Source: DASVTR01 sp036387475
GTDB lineage: Bacteria; Acidobacteriota; Blastocatellia; Pyrinomonadales; Pyrinomonadaceae
Length of the DNA stretch: 64,000 nt
NCBI GenBank assembly: GCA_036387475.1
Contig: DASVTR010000026.1
Coordinates: forward strand, 124,001-188,000
Direction of reading: 5' to 3'
Program-made: the position numbers and the translations under genes
In this document: positions 1-7,960 of the stretch, piece by piece
Position numbering within the stretch: position 1 is the first letter of the stretch
Layout: each line of letters opens with the position of its first letter
Notes under the pieces: model-generated
Told to the model about the DNA's origin: nothing
Seen by the model: only the letters and a program-made list of their open reading frames with translations
Databases searched by the model: none

Positions 1-411
1 AATTATTCTCAGCGCATTTCAGATTATATTGGGGCATCACTACAAATTATGTTCTTGGTTGGAGTAGATAGGGTTCATAGTAAGAGTGGCGTACTTCCAT
101 GGTTCTATACAAGTAAAATAGTTAAAGATATGGAAGATAGCCAAAAAGCTCACAACTATTCTCCTCAACTATTTGAACATTTAAAAGTAAAAAACAGGCA
201 GGATATTAATTTGTTAAGATTTCGGTCTAGTCTGTCAGGAAAGCGCCTTTTGATACATCTCATTCCTGATGAGGAAATGTTGAGGGCAAAAGATTTAGTT
301 GTCGAATTGGGCTCCTTATCCAGACAGTACGGATATATTATCAAGCTAGAGGGTAGCCGTTTATCGCATATTTACTACATGCTTAAGCGAGAAGGAATTG
401 ATGTCTTATAG
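1..411 (+). CDS. Unrecognised protein, C-terminal part (truncated by window edge)
   Basis: The reading frame is open to base 1, and the residues before the first Met (position 49) look protein-like, so the true start lies outside the window. The visible 137 residues contain a hydrophobic strand followed by GVDR near the start, an LLIHLIPDEE stretch, and an ending with LEGSRLSHIYYMLKREG. I do not recognise the family and assign no function. The DNA is AT-rich like the following genes. It converges on the phosphoesterase gene, with only 12 bases between the two stops. Confidence 0.6.
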   Translation, partial: NYSQRISDYIGASLQIMFLVGVDRVHSKSGVLPWFYTSKIVKDMEDSQKAHNYSPQLFEHLKVKNRQDINLLRFRSSLSGKRLLIHLIPDEEMLRAKDLVVELGSLSRQYGYIIKLEGSRLSHIYYMLKREGIDVL

Positions 412-423
412 CCAATGCCTTCC

Positions 424-2316
424 TCAGAGCGTACCCTTACCGATGGCGTCGTACTCTGATTTCGAGCTATTATCAACTGACCTTCCATGTTCCCACAGCT
501 TAATAATATATTGCGAGTAATAGTCAAAAAGGGCCTTGTCATATCTTTTCTTCAGAGTAAGAACAGGTAAATGCCGAAAATCGCTGAAGACTCCCACGGG
601 GAGCAGTCTTATAAGCAACTTGCCAGTATCACTACTAATATTCTTTCCCCTAGCCCCGATGGACATTAGCGTGTGAGAGATTCTGATTTTCAGTTTGTCA
701 CTATACTGAGCACCACGTTCACGCTGTAGCTTTTCCCACAAATTGAGGAGCTCAACAATAGCTTGAGCGGAAAACATTGATTGATTACGCCATGAATACT
801 CCCTTTCCCTGTCCCAAATCTCATTTAACCTATTGATGACGCCTGCTTCCATGTTGCCAGAGGTGATAAATTTAAATAGTTTAGGATCGGAGAGCAATAC
901 ATTGACGCTACAGTTGTTTGATATAATCGCCTTCTCGATGGGGTCCGTCTCAATAAGGCTTTCCTGCCTCGGCCCGATGAGAAACAACTCCGCCTCATGC
1001 TCCTCCAGGATTTGATCCCACCCCATATTGGAACTGTTATAAGAAGAGTTACGAATCTCTTTCCGCGTCGAGATGGTTGGTGTATCTAGAGGGTAATTAT
1101 TCTCAAAGATCAGCGGGAGTGAGGACGCCGCCCTATGATATTGCCCTGTGTTATGGTCCACCGTGTATTTAGTCACGCGCGCGACGAATCGTGATTCGAC
1201 TTCGATAACACCGAACCCCGCATGTTCCCCGATTGTTGCCGAGGCTCCGCCTAGCAGAAAAAGATGCCCTTTTGTTGAGATGCCTCCTTCCGCCTGGAAA
1301 ACATCAATCTTAAAACAAGCATCTTCATGCTGGTGACCGTATAATATTAAATCCGCGCCTCTGTTGAGCATAGATTTAATAAAGACCGAGCCGCCGGGCA
1401 TTGAGTTATAGGCGTTTGTCAGGGGGGTCTCTATTTTCGCAGGGGATGAGATAGGGTTGTGATGAAGCAGAACTATGAACAAGTCATCTTTATCGACTAC
1501 TATGTTTTCACGTCTGTTTTCATGCTCGAAACGATTAAATTTTTCAGGCGAGGTGATCCCGAGGTTTAGAAAGTAGGGGATTCGACTTACACTGTCATAC
1601 TGTGTACACAGAACTTTAATATTGCCATAAGGCTTTTGAAAGTGTCCCAAATGACACTCCCCCTCATTATTAAAAGATTCATAATTGTTCCAAGGATCTG
1701 TCTCGCTCGCGTTGATAGATGGGTCATTTAGCAAAGCGTCCAGCTCATCTTTAAATGTTTTGAGAGCTACAGCTTCCTTCAAGTTTTCGATGGAAGACCA
1801 GAGCATCCTCCGCAAACGTGACTTTATAAAGATCCTACCTAGCAATCCGAAGGGGAATGGGAAGCCATTGATAAATTTGGGTAACTCTTGATCAACCCGA
1901 CTCCTGATGCCATCCCAATGTGTACTTATCCGCATTGAAAGTGCCTTCATCGCGCCAGCTAAAACATCATGATTGCCGGGCACAGTGATGACTATGGGCA
2001 GCTCTTTATTTTTCTCACCGGCTAGGCGGAGTGACCTGACAAACTCTTGGGCTCTCTCAAAGCTCTTTTTATCACCGAAAGTGGTTATATCTCCCGTAAT
2101 GACTATTAGCTCTGGCTTCTCATGTCTGACGATATCTATAATATTGGTCAGCCGACCTTCATCGGCATAGTCAAGCGCAAGTTCTGGAGGGATCTCTTGC
2201 CTTATCTCTCTAAGAGTATCTCTTAAGTCAAATAATTTATTGAAAACAGGTCTGAGTTTGTTAAGCACCTCTGTGTCGCATATGTGTATGTCCGTCAAAT
2301 GAAGGATTTTTAACAT
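424..2316 (-). CDS. Calcineurin-like metallophosphoesterase with C-terminal PLD-like/DUF5919-like extension
   Basis: Predicted metal-dependent phosphohydrolase of the calcineurin superfamily. The motifs appear in order: LTDIH (Asp9, His11), ITGD near residue 75, VPGNHD near 110, LLHHNP near 285 and YGHQHED near 330. Together these form a full binuclear metal site. At 630 aa it is more than twice the size of CpdA-like enzymes. The region from about residue 440 reads like a second domain: LFLIGPRQESLIE, then VNVLLSDP, and near the end YYSQYIIKLWEHG. This resembles PLD-like/DUF5919 domains by eye only. There is no signal peptide, so it is probably cytoplasmic. The substrate cannot be told from sequence. 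The setting (AT-rich, nuclease and nucleotide-enzyme neighbours) suggests accessory or defence-type DNA. Confidence 0.85.
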   Translation of the reverse strand: MLKILHLTDIHICDTEVLNKLRPVFNKLFDLRDTLREIRQEIPPELALDYADEGRLTNIIDIVRHEKPELIVITGDITTFGDKKSFERAQEFVRSLRLAGEKNKELPIVITVPGNHDVLAGAMKALSMRISTHWDGIRSRVDQELPKFINGFPFPFGLLGRIFIKSRLRRMLWSSIENLKEAVALKTFKDELDALLNDPSINASETDPWNNYESFNNEGECHLGHFQKPYGNIKVLCTQYDSVSRIPYFLNLGITSPEKFNRFEHENRRENIVVDKDDLFIVLLHHNPISSPAKIETPLTNAYNSMPGGSVFIKSMLNRGADLILYGHQHEDACFKIDVFQAEGGISTKGHLFLLGGASATIGEHAGFGVIEVESRFVARVTKYTVDHNTGQYHRAASSLPLIFENNYPLDTPTISTRKEIRNSSYNSSNMGWDQILEEHEAELFLIGPRQESLIETDPIEKAIISNNCSVNVLLSDPKLFKFITSGNMEAGVINRLNEIWDREREYSWRNQSMFSAQAIVELLNLWEKLQRERGAQYSDKLKIRISHTLMSIGARGKNISSDTGKLLIRLLPVGVFSDFRHLPVLTLKKRYDKALFDYYSQYIIKLWEHGRSVDNSSKSEYDAIGKGTL

Positions 2317-2637
2317 AAGCTATTAAGTGAGGACAGTTGAAGTTAAAACAACATCAAGTAGAAGGAGATGTGCTCGATGTACTAGAATACTAGCACAATA
2401 GAGGGCAACTGAGAGACCCTTATCAGGAAGATATTCTCTGCTGGTTTTTCTCATTATAGGTTTAATCGATGCCTATCTTTAGATATTAATAACTTGAAAG
2501 CATAAGTATTACACTCGGAATTTCGCTCTTATTCAAGCCTAATTATAACCTTAAGGTTTGCTATCAGGACCAATAAATTTAAGTAATAAGATAGAGTGTT
2601 ATATCGAGTAAGGAGAGAGGATTCACATCATCTTCTT
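2317..2637. other. AT-rich gap without a recognised gene
   Basis: About 320 bases lie between the phosphoesterase start and the Nudix stop. The gap is very AT-rich, with no convincing ORF, RNA gene or strong hairpin. It presumably holds the promoter of the phosphoesterase gene and the 3' end of the nucleotide-enzyme operon. I saw no -35/-10 pair good enough to call. Confidence 0.5.
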
Positions 2638-3084
2638 TTAGCCGTGGCTACTTAAATAGCGCATCAGATGCTCAATCTCGATTTTCAAGAAATCTTCCGC
2701 CTCTTCTAATTGTCTTAACTCATCAACTGAGAACCATCGTATCTCAGTTGTATCTTCAAGAGCGGCGGGATTTCCAGACTTATACCTACAGAGAAATGTG
2801 AGACCCAGAACATAGGCACTATCTACTCGCTGAAACATATTATCGTAAATTAGAACAATTTCTTCGGCAATTGTAATACCTACCTCTTCTTCGATCTCTT
2901 TTACAAGAGTTCTTCCTAATATGCCCCTTCCGATTTCCTTTTCAATCTTTCCTCCGGGTAATGACCATACGCCAGGCATTTGTATCTCTTTTGGGCTCCG
3001 CCTTGCAAGAAGATAGCGATCGTCTTTCTTAATCCACCCTTTGACTAAAACAATGAAAAATTGTGCATTGTCCTTGGTCTTCAT
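2638..3084 (-). CDS. Nudix hydrolase
   Basis: Nudix enzymes hydrolyse nucleoside diphosphates linked to another group, such as oxidised dNTPs or nucleotide sugars. At 148 aa this has family length. It contains MPGVWSLPGGKIEKE followed by TLVKEIEEEVG, which is a Nudix box in which the spacing between the first Gly-Glu part and the REUxEE-like part is several residues longer than the textbook box. LLARRSP and IRWFSVDEL are further family hallmarks. Its ATG overlaps the stop of the upstream kinase-like gene by four bases (ATGA), so the two are translationally coupled. It is the last gene of the operon that begins with ndk. The substrate is unknown. Confidence 0.88.
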   Translation of the reverse strand: MKTKDNAQFFIVLVKGWIKKDDRYLLARRSPKEIQMPGVWSLPGGKIEKEIGRGILGRTLVKEIEEEVGITIAEEIVLIYDNMFQRVDSAYVLGLTFLCRYKSGNPAALEDTTEIRWFSVDELRQLEEAEDFLKIEIEHLMRYLSSHG

Positions 3085-3749
3085 TGCATTGTGTCTCCGC
3101 TTGCTTGAGAGGTAGCCTGCGCTCTTTGTATCCAGCGATTCGCAAGATCAAAAGTTCTCCTGCTATCTAATGAGGCATCTGGATCACCTAAATCCTCACC
3201 AACATCAACTATGTATATATCATTCCCGTCGGTTCTTAGGTTATGCATGAAGCCTGTTACATAGAAACCAGCTTTATCAATCTTTATAGCAAAATCAATC
3301 AATTTATCAGCCAATAAAGACCGTTCAGCAGCAGATCTAGTAGCAAAGTAAGAACAGAAATCGAAAGGAATATATTGTTGAAATACTACTCCTCTCCAAT
3401 AAGAAAAATTATTTGGCACATTAACACCGTGAGCTATTAATATATTGCTCCTCTTTTCCCACTGCTTCCACCTATGTTCAACATTTGTAAGACATATAAT
3501 TGCCTTTCCAAGGATATGAAGAGTTTGAACATCATCGTTTTCATCTACAAAATCAATTGAAAAATCTGAAACGTAGGTTTCCCCACCACCTCGATGCCAT
3601 GAGTGCAAATCCCTATAATTGACTAAATGACTCTGATCTCTAATTATCCTCAGTTCGACTAATCCTTGTCCTATATTCTGAAAAGAAATCTCCCCTCCTG
3701 CGGCTTTAGCAATATCCGCAGAAACAGAGTCGGGAAGAATTGATAACAT
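3081..3749 (-). CDS. Kinase-fold (aminoglycoside-phosphotransferase-like) protein
   Basis: Middle gene of the ndk-kinase-Nudix operon, 222 aa, without a signal peptide or membrane segment. Residues ILGKAIICL could hold an ATP-binding Lys. The segment GFMHNLRTDGNDIYIVDVGEDLGDP matches the order of a protein-kinase/APH-like catalytic loop (HN) followed by a metal-binding Asp-x-Gly. This is inference from motif order. The fold would be compact and the substrate is unknown. Its SD (AAAGG) overlaps the ndk stop region, nine bases downstream of that gene. Its own stop overlaps the Nudix start. Confidence 0.6.
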   Translation of the reverse strand: MLSILPDSVSADIAKAAGGEISFQNIGQGLVELRIIRDQSHLVNYRDLHSWHRGGGETYVSDFSIDFVDENDDVQTLHILGKAIICLTNVEHRWKQWEKRSNILIAHGVNVPNNFSYWRGVVFQQYIPFDFCSYFATRSAAERSLLADKLIDFAIKIDKAGFYVTGFMHNLRTDGNDIYIVDVGEDLGDPDASLDSRRTFDLANRWIQRAQATSQASGDTMQ

Positions 3750-3758
3750 ATTTACCCT

Positions 3759-4268
3759 TTATTGATATCGATGTTCCGCCTCATCTGATCTTTTATACTC
3801 AACTAGATCTGAGGGAGAAAACCACAATTCAGACTCTTTAGCTCCTTCTTCAGGAGTGGCCGAAGCATGAATTACATTGTAAATGGCCTTCCCAACATCA
3901 TTAGATAGAGCATAACTCTGATGACAATAATCGCCCCTTATAGTTCCCGGAGAGGCAGTGGCAGGTTCTGTGGAACCACAAATCTTTCTAACAACTTTAA
4001 CAGAAGCAACTCCTTCTAAAATAACCGCGATTACTGGACCTTCTGTAATGTAATCCAACAATTGGTTTCTTATTGCTTCTCCATGCCGTACTGTTATGTC
4101 TTCATGTGTATAGTGCTTCTCTGCAAACTCTCGGTTAACATGGATCATTTTTAGTCCAATAATTTTTAAGCCTACTCGTTCAAAGCGGGATAGGATCTCC
4201 ATAGAAATCCCGCGCCTTAAGCCGTCAGGTTTAATCAAGACCAGTGTTCGTTCTATGTGCTCACCCAT
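3759..4268 (-). CDS. ndk: Nucleoside diphosphate kinase
   Basis: Transfers the gamma phosphate between nucleoside triphosphates and diphosphates through a phosphohistidine. The sequence shows TLVLIKPDGLRRG (Lys13), SPGTIRGDY and the active site NVIHAS (His134), followed by EEGAKESELWF. At 169 aa it is longer than typical bacterial NDPKs (about 140 aa), with the extra length at the C terminus. It leads an operon with a kinase-fold gene and a Nudix gene. A good SD (AAGGAG) precedes the ATG. Its AT-rich setting and partners suggest an accessory copy rather than the housekeeping enzyme. No second copy is in the window to prove this. Confidence 0.93.
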   Translation of the reverse strand: MGEHIERTLVLIKPDGLRRGISMEILSRFERVGLKIIGLKMIHVNREFAEKHYTHEDITVRHGEAIRNQLLDYITEGPVIAVILEGVASVKVVRKICGSTEPATASPGTIRGDYCHQSYALSNDVGKAIYNVIHASATPEEGAKESELWFSPSDLVEYKRSDEAEHRYQ

Positions 4269-5120
4269 GGATATGGCTCCTTTTAGTTATTGCCGATAGC
4301 TATAACAGCTTTATATCGACTAAGGGAAATAATCCTAACTTTTAAGTTCTAATTAGGAATATTATAGTATTTCTCATATTAAGATTTACGAATCTATAAT
4401 ATCTGGATTTAAGCATTCGTCAAGACTACTTCATTAGATGATTACAGAAGTTCAATCCTGTCTCTTTAGATGAGTTTGAGCTAAGTTCTCTTACTAGCAC
4501 TCCCTGACTGGGAGGTGGCTGGCGGCGTAATACTTCCGCTTGTTCCATACTGTCGATGGGCGTTAGAAGGTATCCAATCCTTAACATGACGAGGAAGGGA
4601 TAGGTCAAGAGATTGGACGGCAGAGACTAGGATAGTCAAGGCGAGGTTCGTCCAGAGCTTCTTCGATAACATCGCACAGCACAGATTGGCGGGAACTTCC
4701 ACGCCGCGGAGAATGTTTGGGGTAGCGCTCCAGTAGACAAGAGGCAGAAGGCACCCTCGACGGATTTGACGGGCAAAATTGGGATGAACGATAGCTCAGA
4801 TCACCCACACAATCAACAGCTTTATTCGTGAAAAAAGCATTATCTGAAAGGAGTAGCTAAGAAACTTTCCGTCATCCATCAGGACATTGTTGGTCATTAA
4901 GGCAAATACTTGAGTTTGTTTTATGCACCCACCCTTATGGGCTTTTTTCCAGATAAAGTACTTTCCAGTGGCGTAAAACAGTGTTATTCTAATTTATAGA
5001 GGTAGCTACTCAGGCACCTCTATTTAGGATTTACCGTTGGCGAAGGATGTACCTTTTCAGAATGAGGATTGTACAAAGTAGATGGTACGCTAAATCTGAG
5101 TCTAGAAGCTATGAAAACCT
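4269..5120. other. Long AT-rich intergenic region with eroded coding traces
   Basis: No intact gene is seen. Upstream of ndk there is a TATAAT on the minus strand at 4361-4366, without a clear -35. Around 4600-4710 the plus strand has a short protein-like stretch (RIVKARFVQSFFDNIAQHR) in a frame bounded by stops, and an adjoining frame at about 4670-4830 continues in protein-like fashion. This suggests a decayed gene whose family I could not recognise. The overlapping minus-strand ORFs here look like chance. Confidence 0.4.
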
Positions 5121-5216
5121 AGGTACGAAGGATTCAAATACCCAGAATTAACGATAACGCGAAAGATTCAAATATCTGGGGTGAAGGATTCAAGTAGCGC
5201 CGAGGCACTGACGCCC
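5121..5216 (+). repeat. 95-nt box repeat, copy 1
   Basis: This stretch aligns almost end to end with 19796-19893 in the same orientation, and both end in the shared word GCCGAGGCACTGACGCC. Inside the box a short unit (roughly GAAAGATTCAAATA) occurs three times about 30 bases apart. It may be part of an insertion-sequence end with multiple transposase binding sites, as in IS21-like elements. No transposase is present to prove that. Confidence 0.75.
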
Positions 5217-5234
5217 TGACGGTCACTTTGTCAT

Positions 5235-5294
5235 TCCGGAAAATAGTCTTGACATCCGTAATAAAGTCCTGACATCCGGAATAAAGTCTTGACT
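5235..5294 (+). repeat. Three tandem 20-nt repeats
   Basis: Three adjacent 20-base units start at 5235, 5255 and 5275, each reading close to TCCGGAATAAAGTCTTGACA. The period is exact and there are no spacers. The reverse complement starts TGTCAAGAC. The layout resembles stacked binding sites at an IS21-type end. It directly follows box copy 1. Confidence 0.8.
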
Positions 5295-5311
5295 TGAGAA
5301 TAACAAGATTG

Positions 5312-5348
5312 AACGCCTGGGCAAATATTGAATATTTGCTCGGGCGTT
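5312..5348. terminator. 18-bp hairpin after the tandem repeats
   Basis: Arms at 5312-5329 and 5331-5348 pair nearly perfectly, with a one-base loop in DNA terms. A short T-containing stretch follows on the plus strand. It may be a terminator or part of a mobile-element end. No adjacent gene on the plus strand clearly needs it. Confidence 0.5.
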
Positions 5349-5767
5349 TGCTTTATAAACTATAAGTATATAGGGAATAACGGTGCGTCCTCAGGTTGGA
5401 CCGCTCCGGCGGGATGCGAGTTCCGGCGCGCAACCGTATCGGAACCTCATTGAGATTTTCAGAAAGGTAAACGAAGTCGCCACGTAAATGGATTTGGTTT
5501 TCCCGTGTGCACATTTCCGTCTCATAAATTATCGACTAGCGACCTCAGGTGACAACATTGTCATCCTATTCCCGCCAAGCTACCAGATCTGTCACCTTGG
5601 AGCTCAATATACTTTCCCCCGCCTCTGTAATCCCTTGAATTTTATTTTCAGTGCTGCGGCACGATCTGTGCATTAGGAGATGGTGTGCCCACACCGGGAA
5701 TATCTCTCGGTTAATGCCAGTCCTCTCCGCCCGGCGGGGTAGGTCAATAACTGACAGGGAGTAGTTA
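5349..5767. other. Gap without a recognised gene
   Basis: About 420 bases with mixed base composition. A 62-codon open frame at 5488-5676 has no family resemblance and no SD, and is left out. Nothing else could be supported. Confidence 0.4.
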
Positions 5768-6082
5768 GTGTATATGCATAAACAAGAACGTAATGAGCAC
5801 CGTTCCCCCGAACCCGCTTCACCATCAGAATGGCAAGAGGCTGTAAATCATTCTTATGCGATCCTGATATTGGATCACGCTGTGAGCCGAGGCCTGCTTG
5901 AGGGTGCGAGGGCGAAGAGAAGCCGATGCCTCGATCTGCTCCGTCGCGGTCGGTCGAAAGGATTCCTGCCGCAAGAAGGCGAAGTCGCTGCGGCCCTCGT
6001 CGGCGTGATCGCCACGGGACGAGGAGGCATCGGAGTCAGGTTAGCCTTGAAGCTTGTTGAAGAAGTGAGGATTAACTATTAA
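5768..6082 (+). CDS. Small hypothetical protein
   Basis: 104 aa, mostly helical by composition, with a polar N terminus rich in Glu, Arg and Pro and an Ala/Gly-rich segment (AAALVGVIATGRGG) in the C-terminal third. No family is recognised. A GGGAG lies seven bases before the GTG start. An ATG two codons later is the alternative. It is isolated between repeat debris and an HNH gene on the other strand, so it could be a real orphan or a remnant. Confidence 0.45.
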   Translation: MYMHKQERNEHRSPEPASPSEWQEAVNHSYAILILDHAVSRGLLEGARAKRSRCLDLLRRGRSKGFLPQEGEVAAALVGVIATGRGGIGVRLALKLVEEVRINY

Positions 6083-6220
6083 GTGCTTATGGCCTCTTGG
6101 CTTAATTCTACATTTACGCAGTGGACTCGGTAGGTAGTAATAGCCACAGGGCACATTTTAGGAATAACCCCTAATGGACATCCATCGTCCGAGGTTACAG
6201 CAAATTGAAAATCTTTATCC

Positions 6221-6742
6221 CTATCCCTTAGCTACCTTATTTGGCTTCACTCCGCGCTTAATGTGTTTATTTTCTCTATGCCAATCCAGAAAATCAGGCC
6301 AAGGCATATCAAATGCTGGAAGTTTAATTCTTTTGCCTTTTAATGGAGATAGTAGCTTATCCAAAACCTTATCATTACTCACATCCTCTCGTATCAGAAT
6401 CTTGTAATCATCTGTCAATGATAAGTAGCCATGCTCAAAAGCTTTGTCATGAAGAGCGCAAAGACAAAGGCCATTGCGAGGATTTAGTCTAATATCTTTC
6501 CGTTCTGACCAAGGGACGATATGTGCGCCGATGAGGAAGTCCCGATTAGCTAGGCCACAAACACAACAAGCAAATTTATAATTTGCTTTAACCTTATCGG
6601 CAAACGCCTTTTGACGAGCACGGACCTTGACCACTGATGAAGTATTGGGCGCAAAGAAACTTTCGCTTTGAATTGATTGAATGGCCTTAACTTCCTCATG
6701 AATATCTATTTCATCTGATGGATCATATTCTCCTGATCGCAA
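6221..6742 (-). CDS. HNH endonuclease domain (C-terminal half of a split gene)
   Basis: HNH_2-type nuclease module. The motifs are CCVCG, then GAHIVPWSERKD, then NPRNGLCLCALHDKAFEHG, which give the Cys pair, catalytic His and zinc-binding residues expected of HNH nucleases in modification-dependent restriction proteins. It starts only with a TTG that overlaps the upstream ORF by 20 bases, and removing one T from a TTTT run near 6737 would join both frames into one protein. I read this as the 3' part of a broken EVE-HNH gene. Confidence 0.8.
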   Translation of the reverse strand: MRSGEYDPSDEIDIHEEVKAIQSIQSESFFAPNTSSVVKVRARQKAFADKVKANYKFACCVCGLANRDFLIGAHIVPWSERKDIRLNPRNGLCLCALHDKAFEHGYLSLTDDYKILIREDVSNDKVLDKLLSPLKGKRIKLPAFDMPWPDFLDWHRENKHIKRGVKPNKVAKG

Positions 6743-7142
6743 AAGAATTCCAATAAAATCCCTTTGGGATTTTATTCATTCCGTATTGATTAAAAAAATG
6801 CTCCCATGTGTCTCCCCTAGACTTCCACGCCCAAATGTAATCCTCAACATCTTCCCTTCTAACATACCGCTCAAAAGGATGCATTTTGTCGAATGATGCT
6901 GAAGATCTATCCTCCTCTACTTCGACTATTTGTTTAATCCTACAAGCGCCAAAGAAATAAAAATCTCTAGTTTCGGATGCCCTACGTGGCCGCCGATAAA
7001 GGAATAGATCCCCCTCTTTTAGAAGATTATAAAACGATGGGGACCATTCATATTTAATGAAGTCCACATCGCCATAAGTACCTTTACCTTCAAAACAAAG
7101 TCGGGAGCAAAATGGCCGCCGATATAGCCTTCTTGCTCTCAA
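6723..7142 (-). CDS. EVE/PUA-like domain protein (N-terminal half of a split nuclease gene)
   Basis: 139 aa with a pattern of EVE-type DNA- or modified-base-reading domains that precede HNH nucleases: NLLKEGDLFLYRRP, FYFFGACRI, and WEHFFNQYGMNKIPKGFYWNSF at the end. Only a TTG start is available. The frame stops exactly where the HNH frame begins, so it is best seen as the 5' half of one gene. An intact protein of about 310 aa would be expected to recognise and cut modified or foreign DNA. Confidence 0.65.
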   Translation of the reverse strand: MRARRLYRRPFCSRLCFEGKGTYGDVDFIKYEWSPSFYNLLKEGDLFLYRRPRRASETRDFYFFGACRIKQIVEVEEDRSSASFDKMHPFERYVRREDVEDYIWAWKSRGDTWEHFFNQYGMNKIPKGFYWNSFAIRRI

Positions 7143-7258
7143 AGTTCAAGAATTAAAGTTTGAATTTCGTATCTTTATTTAGCCAATAAAAAATCATGGA
7201 GAGTTCTATAAAGACGCGGCCGGAGGCGGGCCTGTTTAATTCTCAACCAAGGTGTGCG

Positions 7259-7852
7259 TCAGAGACGCGTCGACGGCAGTTGGGCCTCGTTGACCAGCGA
7301 CAGCTCGGACGACGGCAGGATATTCTCGGGGAAGATATTGAGGTTATTGCCGGCCCAAGCGGCCGAAGGCGTCAGGACAGCCTCGAAGCCCGCAGCCCTT
7401 GCTAGCCTGCCCAGAGACTGTGTAATCACCTCGCTGCCCTGGCTCTGTGCAAGCTCCCAGTTCGTTTCGACGAGCATGGCCCTGCTAACACCGAGCCTTC
7501 GGCGCATGCGCGGGTCGGTCAGGTCTAGGACTTTCGATAACTTGACTTTTATCCCGATAAAGGTACGCGGAAAGTTCATGGCGGCACTGAAGTTACCGCT
7601 CCTCGTGACGCGCGTTACCTCTTCGAGACATGTGTGCGCGTCGCAGGCTAGGTAGAGCACCCCGAAAGCGCCGGCGAAGTTGTACCGACCGCCGGTTTCG
7701 AAGCTCCCCCTCGTGGAGAGAATATCCTGCAGGTTGGCGAACTTATGCTTGACATTCCTGAAGCAGATACCTTGTGGGCGGTCTACTCCCTCGAACGGGA
7801 TGGCGTGCTGAATTGCGCGTCGAATCCTTTGCTCAAGGGTCTGAGGGGACAT
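7259..7852 (-). CDS. RES-domain toxin
   Basis: RES toxins degrade NAD+ and arrest growth when their Xre/MbcA partner is lost. The sequence shows the family hallmarks in order: an early Arg (ICFRN), GGRYNFAGAFGVLYLACD followed by TCLEE, and a late Ser before the Trp-rich segment (SAAWAGNNLNIFPEN). I chose the ATG at 7852 because GGAG lies at normal distance, rather than an upstream TTG. The protein is then 197 aa. It is the last gene of an apparent kinase-receiver-antitoxin-toxin operon. A 108-base gap separates it from the antitoxin, longer than usual for these pairs. Confidence 0.88.
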   Translation of the reverse strand: MSPQTLEQRIRRAIQHAIPFEGVDRPQGICFRNVKHKFANLQDILSTRGSFETGGRYNFAGAFGVLYLACDAHTCLEEVTRVTRSGNFSAAMNFPRTFIGIKVKLSKVLDLTDPRMRRRLGVSRAMLVETNWELAQSQGSEVITQSLGRLARAAGFEAVLTPSAAWAGNNLNIFPENILPSSELSLVNEAQLPSTRL

Positions 7853-7960
7853 AAGCAATCTCCGTTGCGGTAAGGGGCAGGCGTCCCGTTACGCCTAGCT
7901 GGAGAGGGACTATGAAATAGCTTGCAAAGGCTGCCCGCGGGACGGCGGCCCGATAGTCGC

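Noticed and set aside
4426..4808. Overlapping minus-strand ORFs of 60-73 aa
   Set aside because: Different frames overlap with no SD and no family resemblance.
5235..5294. Three 20-nt repeats as a CRISPR array
   Set aside because: Units are directly adjacent without spacers and there are no cas genes.
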